Positions 1 to 6,569 of a DNA stretch of 14,213 nucleotides are shown here, one piece after another. Position 1 is the first letter of the stretch. Each line of letters starts with the position of its first letter. Location of the stretch: contig DVOF01000183.1 in NCBI GenBank assembly GCA_018713805.1, positions 1 to 14,213 on the forward strand, given 5' to 3'. The stretch comes from Candidatus Aphodoplasma excrementigallinarum (GTDB taxonomy: Bacteria > Bacillota > Clostridia > UBA1381 > UMGS1253). The notes beneath the pieces are model-generated. The model ran no database searches, had not been told where the DNA came from, and saw only the letters and a program-made list of their open reading frames with translations. The position numbers and the translations under genes were made by a program.

Positions 1-332
1 TTTTTGCAGTATCTGTTTAAAATCTTCCATATCCGCGCGTCCGTCCACCGTCTCGCGCGTAATTGCGTATGGATTGCATTCCTGCCCAACGCGTCCCCCT
101 TGACCAGGCCGAGGGCATAGGCCTCGCTGACATACGCATTGGAAACATCCGCAAACGGTTCATATCCGATCCCAAAATGCGTGATCGTCCCCTTTTGCTC
201 CATTGTCTGCATCACGAGTTCATAAAACTCCAGACGCGTCACGCCCCCCTCCTCTGCATGCGCCCAATCGCTCCCCGTGCTGGGTATCAGAACGCATAAA
301 AGCAGAACCAACAGTGCTTTTGCCCTTTTCAT
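1..332 (-). CDS. Secreted S-layer-homology (SLH) protein, 5' part, apparent frameshift
   Basis: The gene runs off the left edge, so only the first ~110 codons are visible. It starts at an ATG behind an AAGGAG ribosome binding site. Residues 1-26 form a Sec signal peptide: basic KRAK, a leucine-rich core, and an AHA cleavage site. An SLH domain follows from about residue 30 (VTRLEFYELV, then FADVSNAYVSEAYALGLVKG). SLH domains usually tether exported proteins to secondary cell-wall polysaccharide. After residue ~79 the frame stops resembling SLH. One base more in the G5 run (plus-strand C5 at 95-99) restores the typical motif CNPYAITRE. This is therefore either a real one-base deletion or a sequencing or assembly error. 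Both frames stay open to the window edge. What lies C-terminal to the SLH repeat cannot be seen. Confidence 0.6.
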   Translation of the reverse strand, partial: MKRAKALLVLLLCVLIPSTGSDWAHAEEGGVTRLEFYELVMQTMEQKGTITHFGIGYEPFADVSNAYVSEAYALGLVKGDALGRNAIHTQLRARRWTDARIWKILNRYCK

Positions 333-385
333 CTTAAATGCATCTCCTTATTTGTCGGATTGGCATTGGCATATTGTATATGGAT

Positions 386-414
386 ATTATAACACGGCTC
401 CCCATGAACTTCCA
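386..414 (-). promoter_or_regulatory. Possible promoter of the SLH gene
   Basis: A perfect TATAAT lies at 391-386 on the minus strand, about 54 nt before the ATG. The best -35 at a 17-nt spacing is TGGAAG (414-409), only 3 of 6 matches to consensus. It is placed correctly for the SLH gene and after the ABC-F stop codon, but the weak -35 keeps confidence low. Confidence 0.4.
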
Positions 415-430
415 CAGTGACACAGAAGTT
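407..430. repeat. Inverted repeat AACTTC-N12-GAAGTT after the ABC-F gene
   Basis: Two perfect 6-nt arms at 407-412 and 425-430 are separated by 12 nt. They lie in the 107-nt gap between the ABC-F stop codon and the SLH start, overlapping the presumed -35 of the SLH promoter. There is no following U-tract, so it is a poor intrinsic terminator. It could be an operator or chance. Confidence 0.3.
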
Positions 431-439
431 TAACACACT

Positions 440-1933
440 TTAAAAGGAATTGTCATCAGATAGACATATTGTCCTTGTTGCAATCCGCTCCCCAAACTCC
501 CGGTCATGCTCCACAAACAGCAGCGTAAGCGGCGTCGAGGCGAGCAACTTCTCGACCTGCATGCGTGAGAAGATGTCGATATAGTTGAGCGGTTCGTCCC
601 AAATATAGAGGTGCGCCTGCTCGCACAGGCTTCTTGCAAGCAGGACTTTTTTCTTCTGCCCCGCACTGAAGTCCACCATATCCTTTTCAAACTGCACCCG
701 TGAAAGCCCCAGCTTACGCAGGATCGCCTTAAACAGGCTCTCGTCAATCTCCTGTTCTCTTGCGTAATCGGACAAGCCGCCGCGCAAAAAGGACGCATTC
801 TGCGGCACATACGAAATCTTCAGCCTGCTGCCGATCTCGACCGTGCCCGTGTATGGAACAGCCTCCCCCATAACCAGCTTCAGCAGGCTCGACTTACCGG
901 AGCCATTTCCCCCGCGCAGCCACAGCCTCTCCCCCTGCTTTAGCTCAAGGCTGACCGGCCCGCAGACGCTTCGTCCGTCATATGCGACCGTAACCTCCCG
1001 CAGCAGGACAAGTCTGTCAGCATGGTACAAAAGCGGCGTAAGCTTGAGCGCTTCCGCTTCTTCCACATTTTTTAAAAGGCTCCTTTTTTCCTCCGCCGCC
1101 TCCTGACGGCGTTTTTCGATCTGTTTGGAACGCTTCATCATTTTTGCCGCCTTATGGCCGATATAGCCCCTATCCGGCCGCAGGCCCGACACCTTCGCAT
1201 GCTTTGTTTTCTCGGCTGCGTCCGACCACGCGCCCTTTTGCTGTGCCGACGCGCGGAGGCGGCCGATTTCCTTTGCCAGACGTTCATTTCTCGCCAGTTC
1301 AGAGGCGTCCTGCCTCTGTTTCGCCTCCCACCACGTCGAAAAGTCCCCCTTTTGCACCACAATGTCGGTTTTGTTGATCGACAAGGTATGGTCTGTACAC
1401 GAATCGAGGAACGCCCTGTCATGCGAAACGAGGATAAACCCTTTCTTTGTGCGTAAATACTGCCCCACCAGCTCGCGCCCTTTCTGGTCGAGATGGTTGG
1501 TCGGTTCGTCGATCAGCAGGAAGCTGTTTTCCTTCAAAAACATGGCTGCCAGCAAAACCTTTGTCCGTTCCCCATTCGATAGCGTTTCAAACGGGCGGTA
1601 CAGTACATCGGCATCCACCTCCAGCAGGGACAGCTCCCGGTATATCTCCCATTCCTCGTGCCCATTCATGAGCCCTTCCACGATCTCCATCGTGTCGCGC
1701 CCCGTATCCTGCACTTCGTATGGGAAATATTCAAAATCCACACTTGCCGATATCGTACCCTGATAGTCGTATTCCCCCATCAAAAGGCGGAGGAAGGTCG
1801 TTTTCCCGCGCCCGTTCCGGCCGGTAAAGCCAATCCTCCAGTCCGTATCAAGACAAAACGAAGCCCCCTCAAAAATATTGTCGTAGCTGCCCGGATAGCC
1901 AAAGGTCAGGTTCGTTACATTGATTTGCGACAT
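440..1933 (-). CDS. ABC-F ribosome-protection ATPase, Lsa/Vga-like
   Basis: This is a cytosolic ABC-F protein of 497 residues with two ATPase domains and no membrane segments. Domain 1 has Walker A GRNGRGKT (38-45), signature LSNGE (118-122) and Walker B LLIDEPT with the switch histidine H171. Domain 2 has GGNGSGKS (341-348), FSAGQ (422-426), WDEP and H476. The basic, helical linker between them (about 200-300) is the part that reaches the peptidyl-transferase centre in antibiotic-resistance ABC-Fs. Length and the N-terminal pattern (FGY... then GRNGRGKTT) match the Lsa group, which protects ribosomes from lincosamides, streptogramin A and pleuromutilins. The ATG at 1933 is preferred over an upstream in-frame start at 1987, because it follows GAGGGGGTG and because the upstream codons fall inside the attenuator hairpin. 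The actual drug spectrum cannot be read from the sequence. Confidence 0.9.
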   Translation of the reverse strand: MSQINVTNLTFGYPGSYDNIFEGASFCLDTDWRIGFTGRNGRGKTTFLRLLMGEYDYQGTISASVDFEYFPYEVQDTGRDTMEIVEGLMNGHEEWEIYRELSLLEVDADVLYRPFETLSNGERTKVLLAAMFLKENSFLLIDEPTNHLDQKGRELVGQYLRTKKGFILVSHDRAFLDSCTDHTLSINKTDIVVQKGDFSTWWEAKQRQDASELARNERLAKEIGRLRASAQQKGAWSDAAEKTKHAKVSGLRPDRGYIGHKAAKMMKRSKQIEKRRQEAAEEKRSLLKNVEEAEALKLTPLLYHADRLVLLREVTVAYDGRSVCGPVSLELKQGERLWLRGGNGSGKSSLLKLVMGEAVPYTGTVEIGSRLKISYVPQNASFLRGGLSDYAREQEIDESLFKAILRKLGLSRVQFEKDMVDFSAGQKKKVLLARSLCEQAHLYIWDEPLNYIDIFSRMQVEKLLASTPLTLLFVEHDREFGERIATRTICLSDDNSF

Positions 1934-1954
1934 CGCCGCACCCCCTCTTTTGGA

Positions 1955-1992
1955 TAAAAATAGAGCTGCAAGAAAGTGAATTCTCACAGCTC
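1955..1992 (-). terminator. Intrinsic terminator (attenuator) in the ABC-F leader
   Basis: On the minus strand a 30-nt hairpin (1992-1963) has arms beginning GAGCTG and ending CAGCTC. The stem extends to 12 pairs if two G-T wobbles are allowed, with a 6-nt loop, and is followed at once by TATTTTTAT. An outer pair of 8-nt arms, TTTTGGAT (2005-1998) and ATCCAAAA (1955-1948), could extend the helix to the edge of the ABC-F ribosome binding site. Its position 30 nt before the ABC-F start codon fits conditional termination rather than the end of the upstream gene. Confidence 0.75.
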
Positions 1993-2007
1993 AAATCATC
2001 CAAAACC

Positions 2008-2058
2008 CCTATGTAGGACTTCGTATCAAGCGGAAAAACGTACACCTTCCTGCATAGG
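2008..2058 (-). promoter_or_regulatory. Leader hairpin B upstream of the attenuator
   Basis: The arms CCTATGCAGGA (2058-2048) and TCCTACATAGG (2018-2008) pair over 11 positions with one C-A mismatch. The hairpin sits between leader hairpin A and the terminator. Its 5' end overlaps the 3' arm of hairpin A by two bases, so the two helices could compete at their junction. Its role is inferred from position only. Confidence 0.45.
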
Positions 2059-2098
2059 CACAGCAAACAAGCGGCTCCTCCGCCCTGTCCCATGTGCC
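2057..2098 (-). promoter_or_regulatory. Leader hairpin A just after the leader peptide
   Basis: The perfect arms GGCACA (2098-2093) and TGTGCC (2062-2057) enclose a smaller GCGG-AGGAG-CCGC hairpin (2083-2071). The helix begins only 6 nt after the stop codon of the leader peptide. A ribosome stalled in that peptide would physically prevent it from forming, as expected of a sensor in ribosome-mediated attenuation. Confidence 0.45.
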
Positions 2099-2104
2099 AA
2101 ATGA

Positions 2105-2125
2105 TCAGCAAGAAAGGTTATACAT
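2105..2125 (-). CDS. Leader peptide MYNLSC upstream of the ABC-F gene
   Basis: This is a six-codon open frame (Met-Tyr-Asn-Leu-Ser-Cys, stop TGA) behind a perfect AGGAGG ribosome binding site at 2138-2133, with 7 nt spacing. It is one of the strongest ribosome binding sites in the window, and it serves a frame far too short to be an ordinary protein. It lies about 170 nt before the ABC-F gene, upstream of two hairpins and a terminator. Short translated leaders are the known sensors for several ABC-F resistance genes of Firmicutes, where drug-stalled ribosomes permit read-through. Function here is by analogy; translation is not shown. Confidence 0.6.
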   Translation of the reverse strand: MYNLSC

Positions 2126-2154
2126 CTTTCCACCTCCTGTTTTATTGTTTTCAT

Positions 2155-3201
2155 TTAGATATCGCATGCAAGGACAGCGTCCTGCTCGACCGATTTGAAG
2201 GAAGCCTCCATCACCTTCATGACGCGCATTACCTCGTCATGCTTGATAAGCTGCTCCTCTTTCCCCTCGATCGCCGCACAGAAGTTGCGGTAAAAATCGT
2301 GTACATCCGAGTGCGGCCGCTCAATCTCATACGTATCCGTCGTCACGTCGTCACGCGGCGCCATTGTCTTGGTCAGGCCCGCCGCCGTCTGCACCGGCAG
2401 CACATCGCTCTCGTTCCAGGCCTTGCACTTAACGACCTTACACTTCTCGCGCCAGTCGGTAATCATCGCCGTCCCCTTTTTCGCCTGCATATAGAAGCGC
2501 GGGAGCGCAATGAAATTGTATGTTCCAACCTCGACATAGGCCTGCTCGCCGCCGTCAAACGTCAAGTCCAGCTTGAACCCGTCGTCCACCTCAAAGTTCG
2601 TCGTATGCTCGAACCGGCAGTAAAGCTTTTTGACCTTCTTCCCAGCATAAATCTGTAAAATCTGGTCGATCAGATGCACGCCCCAGTCGAGCAGCATACC
2701 GCCGCCATATTTCTTCTCACCGCGCCAGTCGCTCGGAATCCCGCGCGAGCCGTGAATCCGCGACTCAACATTGAACACCTCGCCGATCTCCCCGCTGTTA
2801 TAGAGCTGCTTCATCGCAAGGAAGTCCACGTCCCAGCGGCGGTTCTGATGTACGGTAAAGAGCTTGCCGCTCTTGTGCGCCGCGTCTACCATCTCGGCAA
2901 ATTCAGCCGACGAAAGCGCCACAGGCTTCTCGCATATTACATTCTTCCCTGCCAGCAGACACTTTATTACGACGTCCTTGTGCTCGTCGTTCGGGATTGC
3001 CACCGTCACAAGGTCAATGCTCTCATCCGAAAGCAATGCCTCCATGCTGTCATAAGCATGAATCCCCTTCTGCTCTGCAAGCTCGCACCGCTCCGGCTTG
3101 ATATCGTATATCCCGGCCAATTCCACCACATCGCTTTTAAGCGCGTGATCCGCGTGCCAGCCGCCCATTCCACCGTATCCAATAATCCCAAGTTTATGCA
3201 T
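2155..3201 (-). CDS. Gfo/Idh/MocA family NAD(P)-dependent oxidoreductase
   Basis: This is a cytosolic dehydrogenase of 348 residues. The N-terminal Rossmann fold carries the dinucleotide loop GYGGMG (9-14), an acidic residue after the second strand (D33), and the family hallmark EKPVA (91-95) with presumed catalytic lysine K92. The C-terminal alpha/beta domain has DWGVHLID (172-179), whose aspartate and histidine match the usual active-site positions. Family members oxidise or reduce sugars, inositols and amino sugars; nothing here fixes the substrate and no sugar transporter or kinase is adjacent. The ATG at 3201 follows AGAAGGG; an in-frame TTG at 3234 is less likely as it has no ribosome binding site. 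The gene has its own strong promoter. The ABC-F leader begins right after the stop codon with no clear promoter of its own, so the two may be cotranscribed. Confidence 0.9.
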   Translation of the reverse strand: MHKLGIIGYGGMGGWHADHALKSDVVELAGIYDIKPERCELAEQKGIHAYDSMEALLSDESIDLVTVAIPNDEHKDVVIKCLLAGKNVICEKPVALSSAEFAEMVDAAHKSGKLFTVHQNRRWDVDFLAMKQLYNSGEIGEVFNVESRIHGSRGIPSDWRGEKKYGGGMLLDWGVHLIDQILQIYAGKKVKKLYCRFEHTTNFEVDDGFKLDLTFDGGEQAYVEVGTYNFIALPRFYMQAKKGTAMITDWREKCKVVKCKAWNESDVLPVQTAAGLTKTMAPRDDVTTDTYEIERPHSDVHDFYRNFCAAIEGKEEQLIKHDEVMRVMKVMEASFKSVEQDAVLACDI

Positions 3202-3246
3202 ACCAATACCCTTCTTTACCTTAGATTCTGTCAAACTCCATTCGTT

Positions 3247-3274
3247 ATTATAAACATTCCATACAAAAAGTCAA
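3247..3274 (-). promoter_or_regulatory. Sigma-A promoter of the oxidoreductase gene
   Basis: On the minus strand TTGACT (3274-3269) and TATAAT (3252-3247) are separated by 16 nt, about 45 nt before the ATG. This is a near-consensus housekeeping promoter. It may also supply transcripts for the downstream ABC-F leader and gene. Confidence 0.8.
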
Positions 3275-3326
3275 GTAAAAACCGCACTTTTTGTCTTACA
3301 ATCCTGTAACAGAACGGCAGGTATGA

Positions 3327-3464
3327 TCAGTTCTTGTCTGTTTTTCCCTTTGTTGCCCGCAGTAAAATGCTCACACATATATAAATTGCTATGATAACAA
3401 CAAAGATTGCCAGCATCCCTTTCCACGCAAGGTCAAGCGCCAGCATCAGACTCTGCATATCCAT
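3327..3464 (-). CDS. OadG-like small membrane subunit
   Basis: A 45-residue protein starts at ATG behind GGTGG, 37 nt after the oadB stop codon. It has a short N-terminus (MDMQSLMLALDLAWKG), one hydrophobic helix at about residues 17-35 (MLAIFVVIIAIYICVSILL) and a basic tail (RATKGKTDKN). This matches the pattern of the gamma (OadG) subunit of Na+-translocating decarboxylases, a single-pass membrane protein that anchors and assembles the complex. It is much shorter than classical OadG and lacks the long cytosolic tail that binds the alpha subunit. Position directly after the beta subunit in the same unit supports the call; the sequence alone would not. No clear terminator follows. Confidence 0.75.
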   Translation of the reverse strand: MDMQSLMLALDLAWKGMLAIFVVIIAIYICVSILLRATKGKTDKN

Positions 3465-3501
3465 AATTCCACCAATCCTTTCCGGCAACAGCCTGTCCAC
3501 A

Positions 3502-4650
3502 TTAACCCAACATCGCCAAAATCTGCGGCATCAGGCCCAAAATTACGCCGCCTGCAATAACCGAGGCAATCTGCCCCGATACGTTTGCGCCAACGGCATG
3601 CATCAGCAAAAAGTTCTGGTTATCCGCCTCAAGGCCGAGCTTCTGCACCACGCGCGCCGACATCGGGAACGCGGAAATCCCCGCCGCGCCGACCATCGGG
3701 TTGACTTTATTTTTCGAGAACAGGTTAAGAAGCTTTGCAAACAGTACGCCGGAGATCGTGTCGAACACGAACGCAACCAGGCCAAGCGCCATAATCATCA
3801 GCGTCTGCGGGTTGACAAAGCTGTCCGCCGTCATGCTGAACGAAATCGTAATACCCAAAAACAGCGTGATCAGGTTTGCAAGCTGCTTCTGCGCCGTATC
3901 GGAAAGCGAGTCGAGCACGCCGCACTCACGGATCAGGTTACCGAACATCAAAAAGCCGACAAGCGCCACCGACGTCGGAGCAACGAGCCCCGCGATCAGC
4001 GTTACAATGATCGGGAACAAAATACGCGTCAGCTTCGAAACGCTCTTCGGGTTATACGGCATTTTGATCGCACGTTCCTTTTTCGTCGTCACAAGCTTGA
4101 TCGCAAATGGCTGTATGATTGGCACAAGCGCCATATACGAATATGCCGCGACTGCAATCGCGCCGATATAATTACTCTTGAGCACCTGTGAAACAAGGAT
4201 GGACGTCGGCCCATCCGCCGCGCCGATAATACCGATCGAGGCCGCGTCTGCAAGCGGGAACCCGAGCACAACCGCCACGATGATCGTAATAAAGATACCA
4301 AACTGCGCCGCCGCGCCGAACAGCAAAAGCTTCGGGTTCGACAAAAGCGGGCCGAAGTCGATCATCGCCCCAATGCCAACAAACAACAAGATCGGCATTG
4401 CCTCCGACGCCTCAATCCCAACATGGAACAGCCACTCAATGATACCATTGACCTGGCCAATCCCCTCCATCATCTGGTTAAGCACGCCGGTAAACGGCAG
4501 GTTCACCAAAATTGCGCCAAATCCCATCGGCAGAAGAAGCGACGGCTCAAGCCCCTTCTTGATCGCCAAAAAGATCAGGACTCCGCCGATTATCCACATC
4601 AAAACCTGCGGTCCCGAAATCGCCATAATGCCTTTCCATAGAAATTCCAA
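3502..4650 (-). CDS. oadB: Na+-translocating decarboxylase beta subunit (OadB/GcdB/MmdB family)
   Basis: This is a polytopic membrane protein of 382 residues, the usual family length. The family couples decarboxylation of a carboxybiotin carrier (from oxaloacetate, glutaconyl-CoA or methylmalonyl-CoA) to Na+ export. Visible hallmarks are AADGPTSI (144-151) with the presumed ion-binding aspartate D146, FGNLIRECGVLDSL (236-249), ISFSMTADSF (269-278), NPMVGAAGISAFPMSARV (317-334) and HAVGANVSGQI (351-361). The best start is the TTG at 4650, since AGAAGGGAG lies 8 nt before it (a second TTG at 4653 is close). Upstream starts lie at or above the promoter's transcription start. It is followed by the OadG-like peptide. 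No carboxyltransferase (alpha) or biotin carrier gene is in the window, so the substrate is unknown. Confidence 0.9.
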   Translation of the reverse strand: MEFLWKGIMAISGPQVLMWIIGGVLIFLAIKKGLEPSLLLPMGFGAILVNLPFTGVLNQMMEGIGQVNGIIEWLFHVGIEASEAMPILLFVGIGAMIDFGPLLSNPKLLLFGAAAQFGIFITIIVAVVLGFPLADAASIGIIGAADGPTSILVSQVLKSNYIGAIAVAAYSYMALVPIIQPFAIKLVTTKKERAIKMPYNPKSVSKLTRILFPIIVTLIAGLVAPTSVALVGFLMFGNLIRECGVLDSLSDTAQKQLANLITLFLGITISFSMTADSFVNPQTLMIMALGLVAFVFDTISGVLFAKLLNLFSKNKVNPMVGAAGISAFPMSARVVQKLGLEADNQNFLLMHAVGANVSGQIASVIAGGVILGLMPQILAMLG

Positions 4651-4705
4651 CAAAGATTCTCCCTTCTTATTTTGGTTTCTTATCATGGATTTTTCCATCC
4701 TGTTG

Positions 4706-4734
4706 ATAATACCATACAATAATTAGGAAGTCAA
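4706..4734 (-). promoter_or_regulatory. Sigma-A promoter of oadB
   Basis: On the minus strand TTGACT (4734-4729) and TATTAT (4711-4706) are separated by 17 nt. The implied transcription start near 4699 leaves a leader of about 50 nt before the TTG start codon and rules out the upstream in-frame start at 4719. Confidence 0.8.
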
Positions 4735-4739
4735 TACAT

Positions 4740-4751
4740 TTCTGTACAGAA
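4740..4751. promoter_or_regulatory. Perfect 12-bp palindrome between divergent promoters
   Basis: TTCTGTACAGAA is a perfect palindrome lying 5 nt from the -35 of oadB and 17 nt from the -35 of recJ. The site is well placed for a dimeric regulator of oadB, or of both units. No regulator gene is in the window, and I cannot name the binding protein. Confidence 0.4.
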
Positions 4752-4768
4752 TTAATAAGAACTAAGCA

Positions 4769-4797
4769 TTGAATTACAACGCAGTTTCTGCTATAAT
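4769..4797 (+). promoter_or_regulatory. Sigma-A promoter of the recJ-rel operon
   Basis: TTGAAT (4769-4774) and TATAAT (4792-4797) have the ideal 17-nt spacing, about 40 nt before the recJ start. No other convincing promoter was seen in the short gaps downstream, so this one probably serves all six genes up to the terminator at 13.48 kb. Confidence 0.85.
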
Positions 4798-4838
4798 AGA
4801 TATTATATACATGGGATTATCCGCGACGGGAGGGGTTT

Positions 4839-6554
4839 GTGACGAATAAGCGCTGGGATTATCTTTACAAAACAAGCAATCAGAGCAAAATATCCGAGCT
4901 GGCAGAGAAACTGAAGCTGCCTTCCGCCATTGCGTGCGTGCTGGTCAACCGTGGGATCGAGACTGAGGAAGCGGCGCGGGCGTTTCTGGGCAAAAGCATT
5001 TCCGGCGTCCACCACCCGTATGCGCTGAAAGATGCGCAAAAGGCCGCCGAGCGGATCAAGCTTGCGCTGGAGAACAAAGAAAAAATTGTGATATACGGCG
5101 ACTATGACGTAGATGGGATTACGTCAACTGCAATTCTTTACCAATTTTTGTCCGAGCAGGGCGCAGACGTCGATTTTTATATCCCCAATCGTTCCGACGA
5201 GGGATACGGGATCAACATGCTTGCCCTGCAAAAAATCAAAAAGGAGGGTGCGTCGCTGCTTGTGACCGTCGACTGCGGGATTACTGCCGTCGGGGAGGTC
5301 GAATTTGCCAAGGCCATCGGGCTGGAAGTCATCATCACCGACCACCACACCTGCAAGGAGGAAGTGCCAAAGGCATACGCGCTCGTCAACCCGAAGCAGC
5401 CGGACTGCACCTATCCGTTCCCCGATTTGGCCGGCGTTGGCGTCGCTTTTAAGCTGATTCTTGCAATCGTGCTCACACTTGGATACAGTGCGCGCGAATA
5501 CTTTGACAAATATATCGACATCGTGGCGGTCGGCACCGTCGCAGACGTCGTTTCCCTTACGGATGAAAACCGCATTTTTGTGGCAAATGGGCTAAAAAAG
5601 CTGCAAAATACGCAGAACGAAGGCCTTAGGGCGCTGTTTCAAACGGCGGGTGTCGCCGATAAACCGATCAACGCGGGAATGATCAGCTTTACCGTTGCGC
5701 CGCGTATCAACGCGGCGGGCCGGGTCGGGAGCGCACAGCTCGCCGTCGAGCTGCTGGTGACGAAGTCGAGGCAGCGCGCGCAGGAGATTGCGCAGATATT
5801 GGAGGAAGAGAACCACGAGCGCCAGCAGACCGAGCTGGAAATCCTCAAGGACGCGCTCGGCATGATTGCGGATATGGAGGATGCGGACAAAAAAAAGGTG
5901 TTCGTTCTGGCGAAAGAGGACTGGCACCACGGCGTAATCGGCATTGTCGCCTCGCGGATTGTCGACCGCTTCCACAAGCCGACGATTTTGATCTCGCTCA
6001 AGGACAATCTGGGCAAGGGCTCCGGCCGGAGCGTCAAGGGGTTTAACCTGTTTGACGCGTTGACGCATTGCAGCGATTTGCTGCTCAAATACGGCGGGCA
6101 TGAGCTTGCCGCCGGGCTGGGGCTGAATTATTCCGACATTGACGCGTTCGACAAAGCGATCAACGCATACGCGGAGGAGGCGCTTAAAAATGTCGATCTG
6201 ACCCCGTGTATCCAGATCGACGCCGAGCTGCAAGCCACGGATTTGACGCTTGCAGCGGCGCAGGCCGTTTCGATTCTTGAGCCGTTTGGCATGGGCAACC
6301 CGCAGCCCGTGTTTGCCATAAACGGCGTAACGCTCACGGCGGCGCGGACGCTCAGCGACGGGAAACACGCCAAGCTGACCGTTACAAAAAACGGCAGGGC
6401 GTTCGACTTCTTGGGCTTTGGGATGGGCTCGCTTGCCGACCAGTTCCATATGGGATGTAAGATGGACATCGCTTTTACCATGGGCGTGAACATCTTCCGC
6501 GGGGAGAAAAATTTACAATTGATTATCAAAGACGCGAGAATGAGCGTCGCTTAA
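4839..6554 (+). CDS. recJ: Single-stranded-DNA-specific exonuclease RecJ
   Basis: RecJ degrades single-stranded DNA 5' to 3' and works in recombination, mismatch repair and base-excision repair in the cytosol. This 571-residue protein has the DHH phosphoesterase domain with metal-binding motifs GDYDVDG (87-93), VTVDCGIT, and the name-giving DHH (168-170). RINAAGRVG follows, and the DHHA1 domain has GGHELAAG (419-426). A C-terminal OB-type region ends near LQLIIKDARM. Length is typical of the compact Firmicutes form. The start is GTG at 4839, with GGAGG 5 nt upstream. It heads the operon; the rel gene starts 15 nt after its stop codon. All catalytic motifs look intact. Confidence 0.95.
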   Translation: MTNKRWDYLYKTSNQSKISELAEKLKLPSAIACVLVNRGIETEEAARAFLGKSISGVHHPYALKDAQKAAERIKLALENKEKIVIYGDYDVDGITSTAILYQFLSEQGADVDFYIPNRSDEGYGINMLALQKIKKEGASLLVTVDCGITAVGEVEFAKAIGLEVIITDHHTCKEEVPKAYALVNPKQPDCTYPFPDLAGVGVAFKLILAIVLTLGYSAREYFDKYIDIVAVGTVADVVSLTDENRIFVANGLKKLQNTQNEGLRALFQTAGVADKPINAGMISFTVAPRINAAGRVGSAQLAVELLVTKSRQRAQEIAQILEEENHERQQTELEILKDALGMIADMEDADKKKVFVLAKEDWHHGVIGIVASRIVDRFHKPTILISLKDNLGKGSGRSVKGFNLFDALTHCSDLLLKYGGHELAAGLGLNYSDIDAFDKAINAYAEEALKNVDLTPCIQIDAELQATDLTLAAAQAVSILEPFGMGNPQPVFAINGVTLTAARTLSDGKHAKLTVTKNGRAFDFLGFGMGSLADQFHMGCKMDIAFTMGVNIFRGEKNLQLIIKDARMSVA

Positions 6555-6569
6555 AGGAGGTGCGCTTTT

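Noticed and set aside
2026..2154. 42-codon frame starting right after the oxidoreductase stop codon
   Set aside because: It has no ribosome binding site before its ATG. The strong AGGAGG inside it serves the MYNLSC frame instead.
3202..3326. Search for an intrinsic terminator after the OadG-like gene
   Set aside because: Only a weak TTACA/TGTAA hairpin without a U-tract is present, so no terminator is claimed; read-through into the oxidoreductase remains possible.
3391..4191. Plus-strand open frame of 266 codons opposite oadB
   Set aside because: It lies opposite a strongly conserved membrane protein; its Arg/His/Gln-rich composition is that of a reverse-complement shadow.
4811..4849. Short ATG frame upstream of recJ as a possible leader peptide
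   Set aside because: It has no ribosome binding site of its own, overlaps the recJ ribosome binding site and start, and no terminator or hairpin follows.
5592..6449. Long open frame (285 codons) on the minus strand inside recJ
   Set aside because: It is antisense to the conserved DHH/DHHA1 region, has arginine-rich composition typical of GC-biased shadow frames, and has no ribosome binding site or recognisable motif.
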